A DNA stretch of 64,000 bases from Anaspis maculata (taxonomy: Eukaryota > Arthropoda > Insecta > Coleoptera > Scraptiidae): contig OX421967.1 in NCBI GenBank assembly GCA_949128115.1, positions 2,594,070-2,658,069 of the forward strand, written 5' to 3'. Each line of letters opens with the position of its first letter. The first letter of the stretch is position 1. The translations under genes and the position numbers were made by a program. The notes under the pieces are model-generated. The model saw nothing but the letters and a program-made list of their open reading frames with translations, was not told the DNA's origin and made no database searches. Positions 34,160-48,059 of the stretch are shown in pieces.

Positions 34160-35330
34160 TTATATCTCCGCGAGATTCCCTATCAAACATAAAAAGGCCT
34201 CTCTAAATCAAGGAGTTTAAAAATTTGCCCCACCCCTCTTCCCCGGTTTCAAGGATGTGAGGGATTAAGTGTCATGGAATTTTCTTGTCCCCGCGAATTC
34301 TCTTATCCAACCAAAAAATGCCGGTTTAGATCGGAGCTACTTGGAAAAAGGGGGTGGTTTTTGAAAGAGTGGAGTGAGGTGGGGGTTGCTGGGGAATTTG
34401 TGCAAGGCATATACTTAGGAGATTTTCTCTCCGCAAGTTTCCCTATCAAACAAAAAAAGGCTGCTCTAAATCGAAGAGGTTAAAAAATTTGCCCCTTTCC
34501 CCTTCCCCTGTTCACGGATGTAGGGGATGGAAAGTGTCATGGAATTTTCTTGTCCCCGCGAATTCTTCTATCCACCCGAAAAATGCCGGTTCAGATCGGA
34601 GATAGGTACTTAAGAAAAGAGGGTAGTTTGAAGGAGTGGGGTGATGCGGGAGCTGGTGGAATTTGTGAAAGGTTTATAGAAGATTTTATCTCCGTGAGTT
34701 TCCTCTTGAATGAAACACTAAAAGGCCAAGGGGGTAGTTTTGAAAGGGTAAGGTGGGGTGCGGGTTGGTTGAATTTGTGCAAGGTATTATGCGAGTTTTC
34801 TCCCCGCGCGTTCCTCTCTCAAACACAAAAAATCCGCTCAAAATCAGAGAAATAAAAACTTTTTGCCCCCCCCCCCCCTCCTCACTTGGTTTTGCGAGAG
34901 GGGAAAGGGACATTGAGTTTTCTTCTCTTCAAGAGTTCCTCTATCCTAACCGAGAAATTCCGGTTAAGATCGGAGATTCTTGGGAAAAGGGGGTAGTTTT
35001 GAAGGGGTGGGGCGGAGTGGGTGTTGGTTGAATTTGTAAAAGGTACAAAAGAGGTTTTCCTCCCGCGAACTTCTCTATTTAACATAACAATTCTCTTGAA
35101 ATCATAGAAATTAAAACTGTTCACTCTCTCACCTGGTTTCGGGGGGGGAGGGATGTTGAGAAACATTGAGTTATCTTCTCTTCGCAAGTTCCTTCATCCA
35201 ACCGAGAAATTCCGGTTCAGATCGGAGCAACTTGGAAAAGGCGGTAGTTTTGAAGGAGTGGGGGTTGGTTGAATTCGTGCAAGATACATGGGAATGTGTA
35301 CAAGGGAGTGTGTGTAAATGGGGCTATCAG
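34160..35330. repeat. tandem repeat of about 280 bp
   Basis: Four to five diverged units carrying TCCCCGCGAATTCTTCTATC, GAAATTCCGGTTCAGATCGG, AAAAGGGGGTAGTTTTGAAG and GGTTGAATTTGTGCAAGGTA. The open frames through it are repeat by-products. Confidence 0.7.
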
Positions 35331-35424
35331 CCAGTCTAAACAGATTCAAAATCTTCCAAAGCAATCCAAAACTGTCGCGCTTTGAAAATTGTTAAAAATA
35401 TCGACATAATCACTTAGACACTAT

Positions 35425-35565
35425 AGACAAGACACCTTTGATACACAAACTATACACCGAATTTTGACGTCTTCGATACACAAACTATACACCGAATTTT
35501 GGCGTCTTCGATGCACAAACTATACACCGAATTCTGGCGACTTGGATGCACAAAAAACTTGACAC
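35425..35565. repeat. 41-bp minisatellite
   Basis: Three to four near-identical units of GATACACAAACTATACACCG followed by AATTTTGGCGTCTTC. Confidence 0.8.
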
Positions 35566-35759
35566 CTAATTGTGGCAGCGACGCCACTAGTTTGTTATAT
35601 GCACGAATATTCGGGGACATGCTGCGCCGCCCCCATGGAGTGTATAACCAAATGGGTCAGTTTTACGGGTTGCTAACGCAAAGGGGTACCCAACCTACAT
35701 GGTTTCATCAAAGCTGCCACAATTTGGTTTGATGCACGGTTGCCACAAACCTACACCGG

Positions 35760-36180
35760 CGGGTATGTGTGAGCCTCCTTGTGTTTTCAGTCATGATGGC
35801 TTCTAGAACTTTGTTATCCCGTGTCTACGTTTGTCCATCGAAGCTCCAGCGTCTTCCATTTTTACTTCATGTTCACTTGAAGCCCTGGTGAGCCCCTCCG
35901 CATCTTCAGTTATGGCTCTCGAAATTTTATTCTCTCCGCATCTTTGCATCTTTCGAAGCTCTAGCGGACCGCCTTGTGAACTCAGATCTCATTAGGAGCC
36001 CTACCTCTTTTGAGTTTTCATGTATCGTCTTGTATGGCTTGAGGAATTTTGTGTTCCCCAGTGCCTTCTATCGTCGTTTGGAGTCTTAGTGAGCCTATCT
36101 TGTATCTCCGTGTACCGGTGAAAGCTTAATCCTCCTTCAAACTTCTTGTCACTTGAAGCCCTGATAAGCTTCTCAAACAA
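35760..36180. repeat. GCCCCCTT-type degenerate array
   Basis: Units such as CACTTGAAGCCCTGGTGAGC and TCTAGAACTTTGTTATCCCG, of the same type as 22100-22740 and 39830-40140. Confidence 0.5.
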
Positions 36181-36199
36181 AATAGCTGGTAACACCGAA

Positions 36200-39100
36200 A
36201 AAATACCGACTATGCCTATTGTGCTGGATTCATCAACTTTGTGAGAGAGTTCTACCGAATTCATAAATTTGCACTGAGAATTCGTTCTAAATTCATCAAT
36301 TTTATAGGTGAAATTGTTCTAGATCCACTAATTCTGGAGCAGGAATCCCATTTATTTCATTTACTACATATCGGGAACTCCAGGAGACTTGGGTATTTTT
36401 ATAGTGGAATTTCCATCAAATTCATACTTCATAATGATCATTTCGCCCAAGTCATCAACTTCATGGTGAAAATGTCACTAGACTCATCGATCCCGTAGCG
36501 AGAATTATGCTAGACTCATCAACTTTAGGATTGCCAGTTCACTGTATATATTCAGTTGGAATTTCGCAGAGTGGTCAATTCTGTAGCAACTCTTTTTTCA
36601 AATGCATCACTCTAGAGCGGAAATTGTGCTATATTTATCAACTTGGAAGAGGGAATTCTTTAAAATTATCAACTTGATAGCATTGAGCTCGCTAAGGGCA
36701 TCTTTTCATCGAAGACGTCACTAAATTCATCAACTTGTAGCAAGACTTCCTTCAATCTTATAATTTTATAGCTATAATTCCGCCAACTTTATCAACTTTG
36801 TAGTGTGAGTTTTACAAAATTTCTCAATTCCTCTAAATCTATCAAATTGATAGCTGGAATTGTGCTAAGATCGTCAACTGCATAGCGAAAGAAATTGTGC
36901 TAAATTATGAACCATATGATGAGAATTTCGCGAAAGTCATAATTTTACAGTAAGAATTTCGCTAAATTCATCAACTTCATGCTGATGATTTTGCTCGGTC
37001 TTCATAGCAAAAATGTTCCTTGTCCTATAAATTTTATAGCAAGAATTGTGCTAGATTCTCAACTTCCCAACAAAACGGCTTCGTCAAATATCATATTTTG
37101 TACTGATAATTCCGCCTAATCCATCAGTTTTGAAGTAGGAATTTTGCATCGTCAAAGTCGCTTGTAGCGAAGAGTTCTCTGAACTGATCAGCTTCTTAGT
37201 GATAAGTTGTCAATTCATCAACCTTATAGCAAAAATTTTGCTCAATTCATCAACTTCATAATGGGAATTTCAGCGAATTTATGAACTTTGTGGTGAGAGT
37301 TTCACTGGAAAAATCAACGTTGTTGCGAAAATTCCTCTGAATCCTTCATAGCAAAGATTGGTCAAAGTCCATCAATATTAAGGCTGGAATTGTGCTAGTT
37401 TTATCAACTTTGAAGTAGGAGTTTCGCAAAATTCATCAACTACATACTGAGGTGAGGATCTCACGGAAGTCGTCAATTTTATAGTGAGAATTTTGCTCGA
37501 GTCATCAACTTCATGGCCAGAATGTTACTAAATTCATCAACTTTATAGGGAGAATTATGCTAGACTCATCTATTTATTTTGAGTTTTTGATTCTATTTAA
37601 TATAAGTTGACCAACCTTGTGTCAACTTCCGCCAAATTATCAACTGCATAGTAATAAGCTCGCTGATGTAATCTTTGCATCGAGGTTTTCTCTAAATTCA
37701 TCAACTTCATAGCGAAAATTTTGCTGAATTCATCAGTTCCATTGCGAGCATTCTGCTGAGCTCGTGAACTTTGTAATAAGAGTCTGACTGACAATTCAGA
37801 CTGACAATTGACTGACAAATAAGAGTCTGACAATTCATTAATTTTATAGTGAAGATGCTGACCTCCTCCTAACCCATAGCGATGGTTTTGCCACCTTCAT
37901 AACCTTTGTTGTGTGAGTTTTACCAAATTAATCAACTTTGTTGTGAGAATTTCTTGAAATTCATCAACTTTGAAGTTGGAATTGTGCTAAACCTGTCAAC
38001 TGCATACTGAAAAAAATTGTGCTGAAGTATCAATCAAAGGATGAGAATTTTGTGGGAGTCATCAATTTTAAAGTGAGAATTCTGCTGAATTCATCAACTT
38101 AATGCTGATAATTTTGCTCAATTTATCAACTACATAGCAAGAATATCTTTTTAAGATCAATTTTATAGCTGATATTGTACTAGACCCATCAACTCTGAAG
38201 TAGGAACTTCGCAAAACTCATCAACTACATACATACTAGGGATTCCACAAAAGTCGTCAATTTTATATTGAGTATTTTGTCTTAGTTGTCAACTTTATGG
38301 CAAGAATGTCCCTCAAGTCATCAATTCTATAGCTGGAATTGTACTAGAATCATCAACTTTGAAGTGGGAATTTCGCAAAATTTATCAACTACATATCGAG
38401 CATTCCATGGAGGTCGTCAATTTTTATTGTGAGAATTTCGCTCAAGTCATCAACCTTATGGCAAGAATGTCACTGAATTCATCAATTTGATAGCTGGAAT
38501 GGTATTAGATTTAAAAACTCTGGAGTGGGAATTCCGTAAAATTTATCGAATTCATGCTAAGGATTCCACGGAAGCCGTCACTTTTCATAGAAAGAATTTC
38601 GCTCAAGTCATCAACTTCATGGCGAAATGTCATTAAATTCATCAATTTTACAGCGAGAATTGTGCTAGTTTCATCAACTCTGAAGTGGGAGTTTCGCAAA
38701 ATTCATCAACTATCCACGTACTGGGAATTTTGCGAAAGTCGTCAATTTCCAGAGTAAAAATTGCACTCAAGTCCATCAACTTATGGCAAGAATGTCACTT
38801 ATTCCATCAACTTCATAGCGAGAGTGTCGCTATAATCAATATCGAGGTGTTAATTATATTGAATATAGGTAAACGTGGTTAAAGTGATCAACTTCGTGAT
38901 AAACTGTGTGGCAAGCCTTTCTCCAGATTCTTCACCCCACAGCGAGGATTGTGCTGTATTCATCCACTTCGAAGTGAGAATTCAGTCAATTATTCAACTG
39001 GATAGTATCAAGCTCGCTGATGTCATCTTTGCATCAAAGACTTCTTTGAATTTATCAACTTTATAGCGAAATTCCATCAGTTTCATTGCGAGCGTTCTGC

Positions 39101-39790
39101 TAAATTCGTGAACATTGTAGCAAAAGTCTGACTGAAGCCAATAGCTTTGGTGCAAAATTTTCTACAAATTTATCAACGTCATAGCTAGAATTATGCTCAA
39201 TTCATTTATTTTATAGTGAAGATTCTGCTTGTAGAATCTAGTGTTTCTGACCCTCTCCTAACTCATAGCGATAGTTTTGCCAACTTCATCAACTTTGTGG
39301 TGAGTTTCACCAAGTAATGAACTTTGTAGTAAGAATTTTCCTGAATTCATCAACTTCAGACTTAAAATTGTGCTAAACTTGTCTACTGTATAGTGGAGAG
39401 AATTGTGCGGAAATATCAATCAAATAATGAGAATTTTGTGGAAGTCATCAATTTTGAAGTGCGATTTTTGCTGAATTCGTCCACTTTGTGCTGATAGTTT
39501 TGCCCAATTTTTCAACTTCATAGCGAGAATGTCTCTCATTTCGTAAATTCCACAGCAAGAACTGTGTTAAAATCATCAACTTAGTAGTAAGTACTCCGTC
39601 AAATATTCAACTTTGTACTTATAATCTCGCTTGATTCATCAACTTCAAAGTAGATATTTTGCGTCTTCAAAGTCATCGACTCCAAAGCGAAGAGCTCCCT
39701 GGACTGATCAACCTCTTTGCGATAATTTCTCAGATCATCAACCTGATGGCAAGAGTTTTACTGAATTCATAACGATAATTTTGGCGAATG
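36200..39790. repeat. 3.6-kb degenerate minisatellite (about 43-bp unit)
   Basis: More than 80 diverged copies of a unit built on ATTCATCAACTTNATAGCGA followed by GAATTTTGCTAA. It is continuous except for short AT-rich interruptions (37565-37600 and 38840-38880). No gene. Confidence 0.8.
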
Positions 39791-39829
39791 AGCTGAAGTT
39801 TTCAAATCTTGGATTCTCCTTCCAACTTC

Positions 39830-40140
39830 ATGTTTTTGGAGCTCCACCGCTTCCGTGTGCCTTTTTGTGTCTTTTGTGTGCTGGTTGAAAGCTTCAGCTT
39901 CCTCATGACTTCATGCATCACTTGAAATTTAAGCTCTGATAATTTCCCTTGTGTCCTTACCTATGATTTTCGAAATTTTGTGTCGCCAATATCGTCGTGT
40001 ATTGTGCAAAGCTCTAGCAGGCTTCCTTGTGGTGACTCATTCACGACGCAGGAACTCCTTCACTTTCCCTCCTGTGTTTTCTTGTGATTTCCTAAACTTT
40101 GTGTCCCCTTTGCCTTTTTTTGTCGCTTAAAGTTCTAGCT
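39830..40140. repeat. GCCCC/TGTGTCTTTTG array tail
   Basis: Diverged copies of the TTCATG...CACTTGAA...GTGTC unit that also borders 35760-36180, so the minisatellite is bracketed by the same repeat type. Confidence 0.45.
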
Positions 40141-40149
40141 GGTGACGTG

Positions 40150-40780
40150 ATGGGGACAACTTAATAACACCTAACTTATCGCCGGGATAAGGCGATATTC
40201 CTCGTCGATTCTGCGTAATTTCCTCTGCTAATTAAGTGCTGTAAAAATTATGTCGTAATCGGAAGATATGAGCGTCCAACTTTTTTTTTCTCTTTAAAAC
40301 CACTGAAACTTACGACCTTCTAGAGAATTTTATCATCCTGATGCAGTTGTCGAGCTCCGTATTCTTCTTTTTCTTGATTTCTGTATACCCTGCATCTGAT
40401 TTCCTCTTTTCATGTACTCGGCTGTTTTTTCTTCTTCTTGTTCTCTATACTCTGGTTATGACTTCAAATTTTTCTCCTCGGCGTTTCTTTCCCTCTCCCT
40501 CCTTTTCTATACTCTGGTTTATCTCTTTTCCTTCATGTGATCGGCTGTTGTGGTTTCACCAACCAATGGAGAGGGAGAGCATTGTGGACGCCCTAAAAAA
40601 AATACAACATAAAAACGGATATATTGGGAATTTGCAGTTCTCCAGAATGATCAAGGCCAAGAATTTTTTACGAATGTTGACGTTAAATTCAGCATCAAGT
40701 GAGGAAGCTTGCAGTGAAAATTTTCATTTCCTCCACCTCTTTTTTTTTTCTTGTGACTGTCTCAACTCTGTTTTCCCTGT
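40150..40780 (+). repeat. 0.6-0.9 kb repeat family, distant copy
   Basis: Starts GGACAACTTAATAACACCTA and contains TTCTCTATACTCTGGTT, GATCAAGGCCAAGAA and GAGGAAGCTTGCAGTGAAAA, all shared with 43805-46600. The 184-residue frame at 40341-40895 lies inside it and is not supported as a gene. Confidence 0.6.
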
Positions 40781-42147
40781 GACTTTTGTCGTTTCAAGCT
40801 CTCACGCGCCCTGTGCAATCGTCGAGTTTTTGAGCAACTCGACCACTCTATACTTCATATTAGTGCGATATACTACTCGAGCTCAAGCTTTTTAACTCAT
40901 CCGACATCAGAACTATTCTCGACAGGGCATCTGCGATGACGTTGGTTGACTCTTTTATATATCTGATAGTGAAGTCGTCTGAGATTATTCTAAACTTGAG
41001 TAACCTGCTAGGAGAGTTATTATGAATTGACAAGGACAATTAAGGCCGGGGTTTTCAGGAAAAACAATTAGTTGGATTTCGATTGAACGGCAGATTAGGA
41101 ATCAGTAGTTCAATAAAATCATCAAAAATTGTTGAACAAGAATATCATTCGTTTCATTGGAGACAAAGTCATTGATTCTGTTGACCTGTATGTCTAGCTC
41201 ACAGCACTTCAGGTGTGTCACAACTTGAGGCACCCGACCATTAGTAGAGGTACTGTAAGTAATGATCATGAAGGCAAGGTGGTAGTATAATCGCATATTA
41301 TCCAATCTTCAAAGTATTACCCCAATTTTGAAAAGTGCAGACTTCGCAGACAAAATTCCCGAAGTCAAGGACCAACTTTCCTAAAAATAAGAGCGAATTC
41401 ATGCTTAGCTTGAAGGATGACTGGAACAAATTCAGGACAACGTGAGTTTGGCAATGGGATAACCCCGTGCGTGCGAACGTTGCGATTAGTTTTCGTTTAG
41501 CGCAGCATCAGCATACGGTTGTATCGGTACAAGGCAGCTTGGACAACATAAATTACCGGGTTATCGAGCAATTTGCCATAAAAGTCGAATCTCCGGACGA
41601 CAGCGGTTGGATATCTGGAAACCGTTAAGAAACACTTCGCGAAGAAACTTGTACACACACACCTATATATAACAATAACACGGACAGATGCGCGCCCGTA
41701 TTTCATCTCTTATGAATGTTACTTGTTGAGTGGAAATATCAAAGAGTATCTCTCTGTGCGGACGGAGAGGTGAGGAAGCAACGTTCGATTCCATCAGATG
41801 TCATGATGCATTCGTATACAGTTATACACACACATACTTACGTCGTCCACATCCGCATAAGCGTCATTCAAATTTCACCGGATAGACAAGCGCGAGCAAT
41901 TTCGAGTTGATGTGTGTTTTCCAAATTTCTTGGCAACAGCGATCAACAGATCCCCTGCATCTCCATCAGTAGCCATCGGTGCTTTCGCTGTGTTTCCACC
42001 CCATCCATACGCGGATAAAGCCAAAGCTTGATTTGAACATATCGGGCAGATGTTTGATTAGTTAAATGGATCGAAAACATGACGACGTACAGACTTGATT
42101 TGATGTAAAATCAGCATAGTGGCGCTTAGCGTATACATACATACATA
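40781..42147. other. no recognised gene
   Basis: Mixed DNA ending in a short (CATA)n tract at 42133-42147. Confidence 0.35.
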
Positions 42148-42594
42148 CAGGGTGGCCCAACGAAAACAGAACAAACAAATTTTCGGGCACTTATTGACCT
42201 CATTTTTTGTTTGTATTCTATAACATGTTCACTAGACATAAGCCCCGTCATGAGTTCGGCAACTTTGAGCCAGCCTTCAAGAAGGGGCTGTAACCCTCCA
42301 AAAGCACTGAAATCAGCCTCATCTTGGAAAATTTGCATCGAATCGAGAAAAAAATTAACACCGCTATAAATACAATTGAACCAACTTTGAAATGATCTCT
42401 CACTCAACCCCAATTGTCATTCAAAATTTTCGAATAAGCTGCCACCTTTACTACGGGGGTAAAACTCTACGGTTAAAATAGCATTTGAACGTCCCCCTTG
42501 AAAACAAAGTTGACCTGTCCGAGCTTATTTTTGAGAAACTAGAGCGAATGCTCGAAAATCTGCCTGTTCCGTTTTCAATGAGCCACCCTGTGTA
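42148..42594. mobile_element. TIR element ending CAGGGTGG
   Basis: About 447 bp from ACAGGGTGGCCCAACGAAAA to its diverged inverted partner ending CCACCCTGT. Inner TIR positions still pair (AATTTTCGGGC against GCTCGAAAATC). No transposase. Target duplication unclear. Confidence 0.6.
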
Positions 42595-43804
42595 TAGACA
42601 TATAAAGACCAAATCCGCCTTCCTCCTGCTTACCGCTATTAATAGACGTAGAACAGTGTTCCTGCGGATGACGAATATGGTACGCGGTTTGTTGCATTAG
42701 CTGCCAATCTGCAGCTCTTAGCATGGTTAGGATGTATTAAACTTGTTGTTTCGTGTCGACAACATCAATGTATTCTGCCACTGTATGCATGTGAACCGTA
42801 GAACTTCCGGAATGACCATACATTTATTTGATCCCTTACACTATAGTTTTAAAAACAACTTTCAGTAGTCGGTGTTTAGCTACCCCTGCTATCCATTTTT
42901 CAACTTTATGCAGCCATCACCACGCTCCCAACAACAACTGTTTGCATCTATCAATCAAGAGTGGTCATTGCGTAGGGTAAGGGTGATTGGCTCTCAAACA
43001 CTGGCCGCTGTACAGTGATTGGCATAGGGAAATACGTGTGTTGGAGATCACAGTAAGATGCAAAACGGCCAATAACTGACGTTAATGAGGCGCCAACCTC
43101 ACCCCCTTACCCTACCCGGCCACCTGTGCGATGCCACATGTCACATAATAGGTACCTAGCGAACGACCGATCGAATTCGCTTTGCCGAAACGGTCCCAAA
43201 CAAAGATCCAGGTAAGTGGAATTAATTATTCATTTCGTCTGTCCCCTTTTCAGATCGACTCTGACTTTCCGTATCCCACCTTCGCGTTCTCAACCCCGCA
43301 ATTAGCGATCTGCGTCTTCGATTAACTTCATCCGACCCTTTTCTATTCTCGCATGTCTTTGTTATTATTAGACATTTGATTTTTGCATAAAGCATTCCGT
43401 TCGAAACGAAGCGGACGACACGTAAATCTCAATTTAAGCGCTGGTTGATTCTACAGTTGGAATTCAAGAAACGTAGGGATGAATAAATTGCAATGAGCAA
43501 CAATGCAAAAAAGTGTTAACTTTGCTGATACGCAGATGTCCTGGCTTTACTGCTGCATGTCGACCTGGAATTAGTGGGATTGTCCCCGCGGTCATTACAG
43601 TTTTGCTTTGGCCATACGTCCACGTGCAGTGGATCGATTTCCCAACAAGAGATTTTACGGGAAGCTCCAAAGGTATTGGAAACGGCGTGTGTCATTGCAG
43701 ATTGATTCAGTAAGAGAAAGTGATGGAAGCAGGACATGATCTATCATTCACATCAGTTTTCGAAAGTACGTTATTCAAAGGTAACGTGATTACGTCAAAC
43801 GTTC
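42595..43804. other. no recognised gene
   Basis: Unique-looking DNA with only short overlapping frames. Frames at 43464-43737 overlap on three readings with no family match. Confidence 0.35.
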
Positions 43805-46600
43805 GGGAGATGGACAACTTATCGACACCTAACTCATCGACAGGACAACTTGCCCTCACAGCTGCAGCAGATGAACTTTAGTTCTCTAAGTCGAATAAAG
43901 TCCAGTTCTGCGTCATTTTCCTCGCTGATCAAGCTGAAGTCTTTTTTTAATCATACAACTCCAATTATCTGAAATTCTCATCATCTCGCTGCAGTTATCG
44001 ATTTCTCTACTCCCTGACTCTTATTTTCTTCCTTGATGTACTTGGCCATTTTTTCTCTTTCTTGTTCTCCGCAGTTTGGTTGTGAACTTCTCAGTTTTCC
44101 GTTCTCAGCTTTTTTTTTTCTTCTTGTTCTCTATACCCTGGTTCTGATCTTTTTACCTTCATGTGATTGGTTTTGTTGTCTTATCAACTAGAGAAGAGTA
44201 ACAGTGTTTTGGACGCGTTGACAAATTGGATTGGAGACGGGTAGATCAATTTTGAGATATTCCTGAATGATCAAGGCCAAGAAGTTTTGAAAAATGATGA
44301 CGTTTGTTCTAGCATTGACACTTGAAAAATGTTCAACATCAAAATGTTTGTGTCAATTTCGAGATCATCCAGAATGATCGAGACTAAGGAGTTTTAAAAA
44401 TGTTCACGTTTACTTCAGTACTGATTGAGGGAGCTTGTAGTGGAAATTCTCCTTTTTTTGGTTTCCTTTTCTTTTCACATTTTTTCCTGGATAATATGGA
44501 CGGTTGCTTATTTTAGGGTATTTTCATCGATTCTTGTTCATCCTGAAATTTAAAGGGGGGGTATTTCAATAAATTTCCCTGCTTGTGGCTATTTTCCTCT
44601 AAATCTCTTCCGTTCTCTTTCATCAATCAATCGATTCTTCTCTCTTTCCTTTGTGACTTATCTCGCGTTCTTTGGAATGATTAGAACATTCGGATTTTCT
44701 GAAATTTTTTATCGTCTCGCTGAGTTGTTCAACTTCAGCATTCTCTTTTCGCCCAATTTCTATATACCGTGGTTGCGATCTTTTCCCTTCATGTACTTGG
44801 CTGTTTTTCTTCCTCTTGTTCTCTATACTCTGGTTTCGATTTTTTTTTCTTCTTAATATAATTGGTTGCCGTTGTCCCACCAACCGCCGAAGAGAACAAG
44901 TATTATGGACGCGCCAAAAGAATTCTGATCGAGATAAAAACGGATATATCCATTTTAAAACCTTCAAAATAATCGGGATCAGGAAGTTTTCAAAAAAATG
45001 CACGTTCATTCCAGCACTGGATAAGGAAGCTTGCAGTGAAAACTGCAACTTCATGTTTTTTTTCTGTTCATTCATGTTTTCCTGGATGGCGTGGAATATA
45101 AGTTATTTCAAGTAGTTTTCACCATGGTATGGAAATGAGTGCTGAATTCATGAGGATATCCGAAGAACTCTATGATGCTGCCTCTATGACCATCGGATTC
45201 ATTGGTGAATTCACGCGTGATCAGTGTATCTGAGTCTCGTAGAGTGAATCACTCAGCGCAGTGCTATTGAATTTGTTCATAGCAGACATTGAGACATTGA
45301 AGCATATCAATGAAGACGAATAGATCTATTTCAAAGTCTCCTAAGAAAATTGAGACCAAGGAGTTATAATTAACGTTCACGTTTAATCCATTGATTGAAA
45401 AATCTTGCGTTGAAAAGTTTTCTTTTTTGGTTCTCTTATTCTTGTGCCCATTTTCCCCCGCTCCTCATCAACCTTGCTCATTCAATTCAAACCTTTTCCG
45501 TTCTCTCTCATCAATTCATTGATTCATCTCTCTTCTCTTGGTGACTTATCTCGTGCTCTTTAGAATCATTGAAATGTTCAAGTTCTCTGGAATTATTATC
45601 GTCTTGCTGTAGTTGTTTAGCTTCAGGATTCTTTGTTCTCTCAATTTCTCTATACCCTGGCTCTGACGTTTTTTTCATTCCATGACTGTGAACTAAGCTG
45701 TTTCTTCATATTTTTGTCCCTCATACTCTGGTTGTAACTTTCTTGGCTTTCTTTCTCGACGTAATATGTATTATGAACGCATATCTATTAATATGGACTC
45801 GCTAAAAAACTCGAGATAAAGATGAATACTTCCATCTTGAGATCCTCAAAAATTATCAAGGCCAAGAAGTTCTTGATGTTATTGACGTTCATTCCAACAT
45901 TGGTTGAAAAAACCTAAACTGAAAATCTCTGTCTACCTGTTCTCTAATTTTTACCCATGCTTCCTGGATTGTGTGTAAAATGAGGTTACTTGAAGTAATC
46001 TGAATCGATTTTAGTTATCCTGAAGTTTTCAGGCAAAATATTTCATGAACTTTCCCTGCACGTGCCCATCCTCCTCCTCTCATCATGACTTCATGAGTCT
46101 TGGTCATCTACCGTATGTTCGTTGGAATCATGAATTGGGGCAGGCTATGGAAGTGAAAACGTATGTCGTGAAGATATCAATTATCACTCAAATTCGATGT
46201 CAACATGATGAGCCGTCGTCATGGAATACATTTCGAACATACGCTCCGAAGTTTACAGCCTGCCCTGATTCATGATTTCAACGAACATACGGTATTTGGA
46301 ACCTCCCCCATCATCTCTTATTCACTCATTGATTCTTCTTTCTTTCCTTGGTGACTCATCGCGTGCTTTTTAGCTATTTTTGAATGCTCGACCTCATATT
46401 TGCGTTGCGTATGCACTTGGGTACTTTGCTCGTCAGTATATGTTTGTAGTGTTCATTGTACTGCAAGCCCTCTATTTGATTTCTTTTAATTTGTCTTCGT
46501 CTTTGTCTCTCCTCCAATTGAACGTTCCCTTCTCTTTGTCTCCTGATTTGGATCAATTCTCTTCTTTCTCCATTTCTCTTAAAATATAGTGTTTTTACTC
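43805..46600 (+). repeat. tandem family of 0.6-0.9 kb repeats
   Basis: At least three diverged copies (about 43805-44450, 44560-45080 and 45400-45960) plus a partial one after 46300. Shared marks: TTCTCTATACCCTGGTT, CAAGGCCAAGAAGTT, GACGTTCATTCCAGCA, TTCTTCTCTCTTTCCTT. A MITE interrupts it at 46111-46292. Confidence 0.6.
46111..46292. mobile_element. 182-bp MITE with TA target duplication
   Basis: The ends CCGTATGTTCGTTG and CAACGAACATACGG pair, with TA on both outer sides (46109-46110, 46293-46294). The TIRs extend about 36 bp with few mismatches, including GGCAGGCT against AGCCTGCC. The size and TA fit a Tc1/mariner-type MITE. Confidence 0.8.
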
Positions 46601-48059
46601 ACATTTAACTTGATTTCTCCTACGTGTCCTTGTTGATTTCTCTTACGTTTTATTCATCTCCATATCTTCATTTCAAAAGCCATTATAATTTTGATTTTAT
46701 CACTCATCATCATCATTCTAAGTCATGAGAGCACTCGTCCTTGATTTATCTCTCGCTATTTACCTACACCTGCGTCATTGCCTTCGCCGTCTTCTTCGTT
46801 GTTTCCCTTATGGATGAAACGCTTTCGTTGTTTTCCTGCAAGGTATAAGCCAGATATTCCATTTCTTGTACTTCCTTCATACTGTTGTCTTCTCACTTTT
46901 ATTCTTCATTCTCATATTTCTTCCCTATTTGAGAATCATCACTTCTGGCTTGTGCACGTCAAGAACTAGGTACCTTCTTGCTAATTTTCGAGTCGTTCAA
47001 TCGTCATCTCTCTTTTTTCTTCAGCTAGCAGATCAACGTCGTCCGTATATCCATGATCCGTTTTTTTTTCCAGAAGTTCTCCATCCTGTCCCGTCCATCT
47101 CTCATCACTCTTACTAGTCTTACCGTTCAAAGCAAAAGGAAAAAACTGAAGTACCCAATAAATAACGTGTCACCCTGCAAAATTTGACCCCAACTTTGGA
47201 AGTAGACAACTTGGAATGCTACGGCGTCGGCGATTTAATCAATTTTCAGACCGTTCGCTAGCCCAGTGCTTGATCAGTTCGTATTTTTTGAGTGCATAAC
47301 GTATTCAACTTTATATTTTTACAGGGTGTTCAATAGACTGGTGCCAAATTTCTGTAAGTTTGATATGCTCTCTTTTGAACAATTTTTTTTTTACTGTATT
47401 TCAACATCATACACAAGAAGGTGACCTCGAGACGGCTTTTGAATTTTCAGTGTATCTCTTTTATTTACAGGGCGACCTCAAAAAGTCGACTGTTTTGTAA
47501 CGCATCAACAACTATTATTTTCCCCGTTACCCAATTTTTACAGTTTTTCGCGCAATTTGGAACTAAAGCTTGAGGTAGAAATACCAAAGGATCATTATGA
47601 ACTCAATACAGACATGCACGATACAGAGTTGCATGAGAAGTGACCCAAGCTGAACTTCTCTCGGAATTTAGGTTGAGAAGAGAATCGAATGATAATCGAA
47701 CCTTCTGAAGTACCATCCATTCTGAACACTCTAAGGTGCTTTTCACTTCTATGAAACTGGAATTGCTGGTTAACAGGCCACATTTGCACTGTTTGCTTTT
47801 GAACAAGAAAAATCGCCCTTGTGCACCTGAAAATGTTCGTAACCAAAGTAACAAAAGCCTAATAATCACTAACAAACAGTGATTGACAATTGAGTGATTG
47901 TTCCAATTTTTTTAACGTTGGTTACGAGCAGCTTAATGAAAGCAAGACCCCGATTCTTCTCCGAAAACATGCAGTGTTGATTTGATTCCTTTAACTAACA
48001 ATTCAGGCCTCATGCAAAAAGAGGATACCTTGAAGTGTTCAGGGTTGAACTGTTTCCCT
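46601..48059. other. no recognised gene
   Basis: T-rich DNA. Single CAGGGTG-type repeat ends occur at about 47168, 47331 and 47470 without paired partners nearby. Confidence 0.35.

Noticed and set aside
40341..40895. 184-residue plus-strand frame
   Set aside because: It lies in a diverged repeat family whose other copies do not keep the frame, and its composition is low-complexity Ser/Phe/Leu.
44623..45075. 150-residue minus-strand frame
   Set aside because: It is antisense to a T-rich repeat; its Lys/Glu/Asn richness follows from composition.
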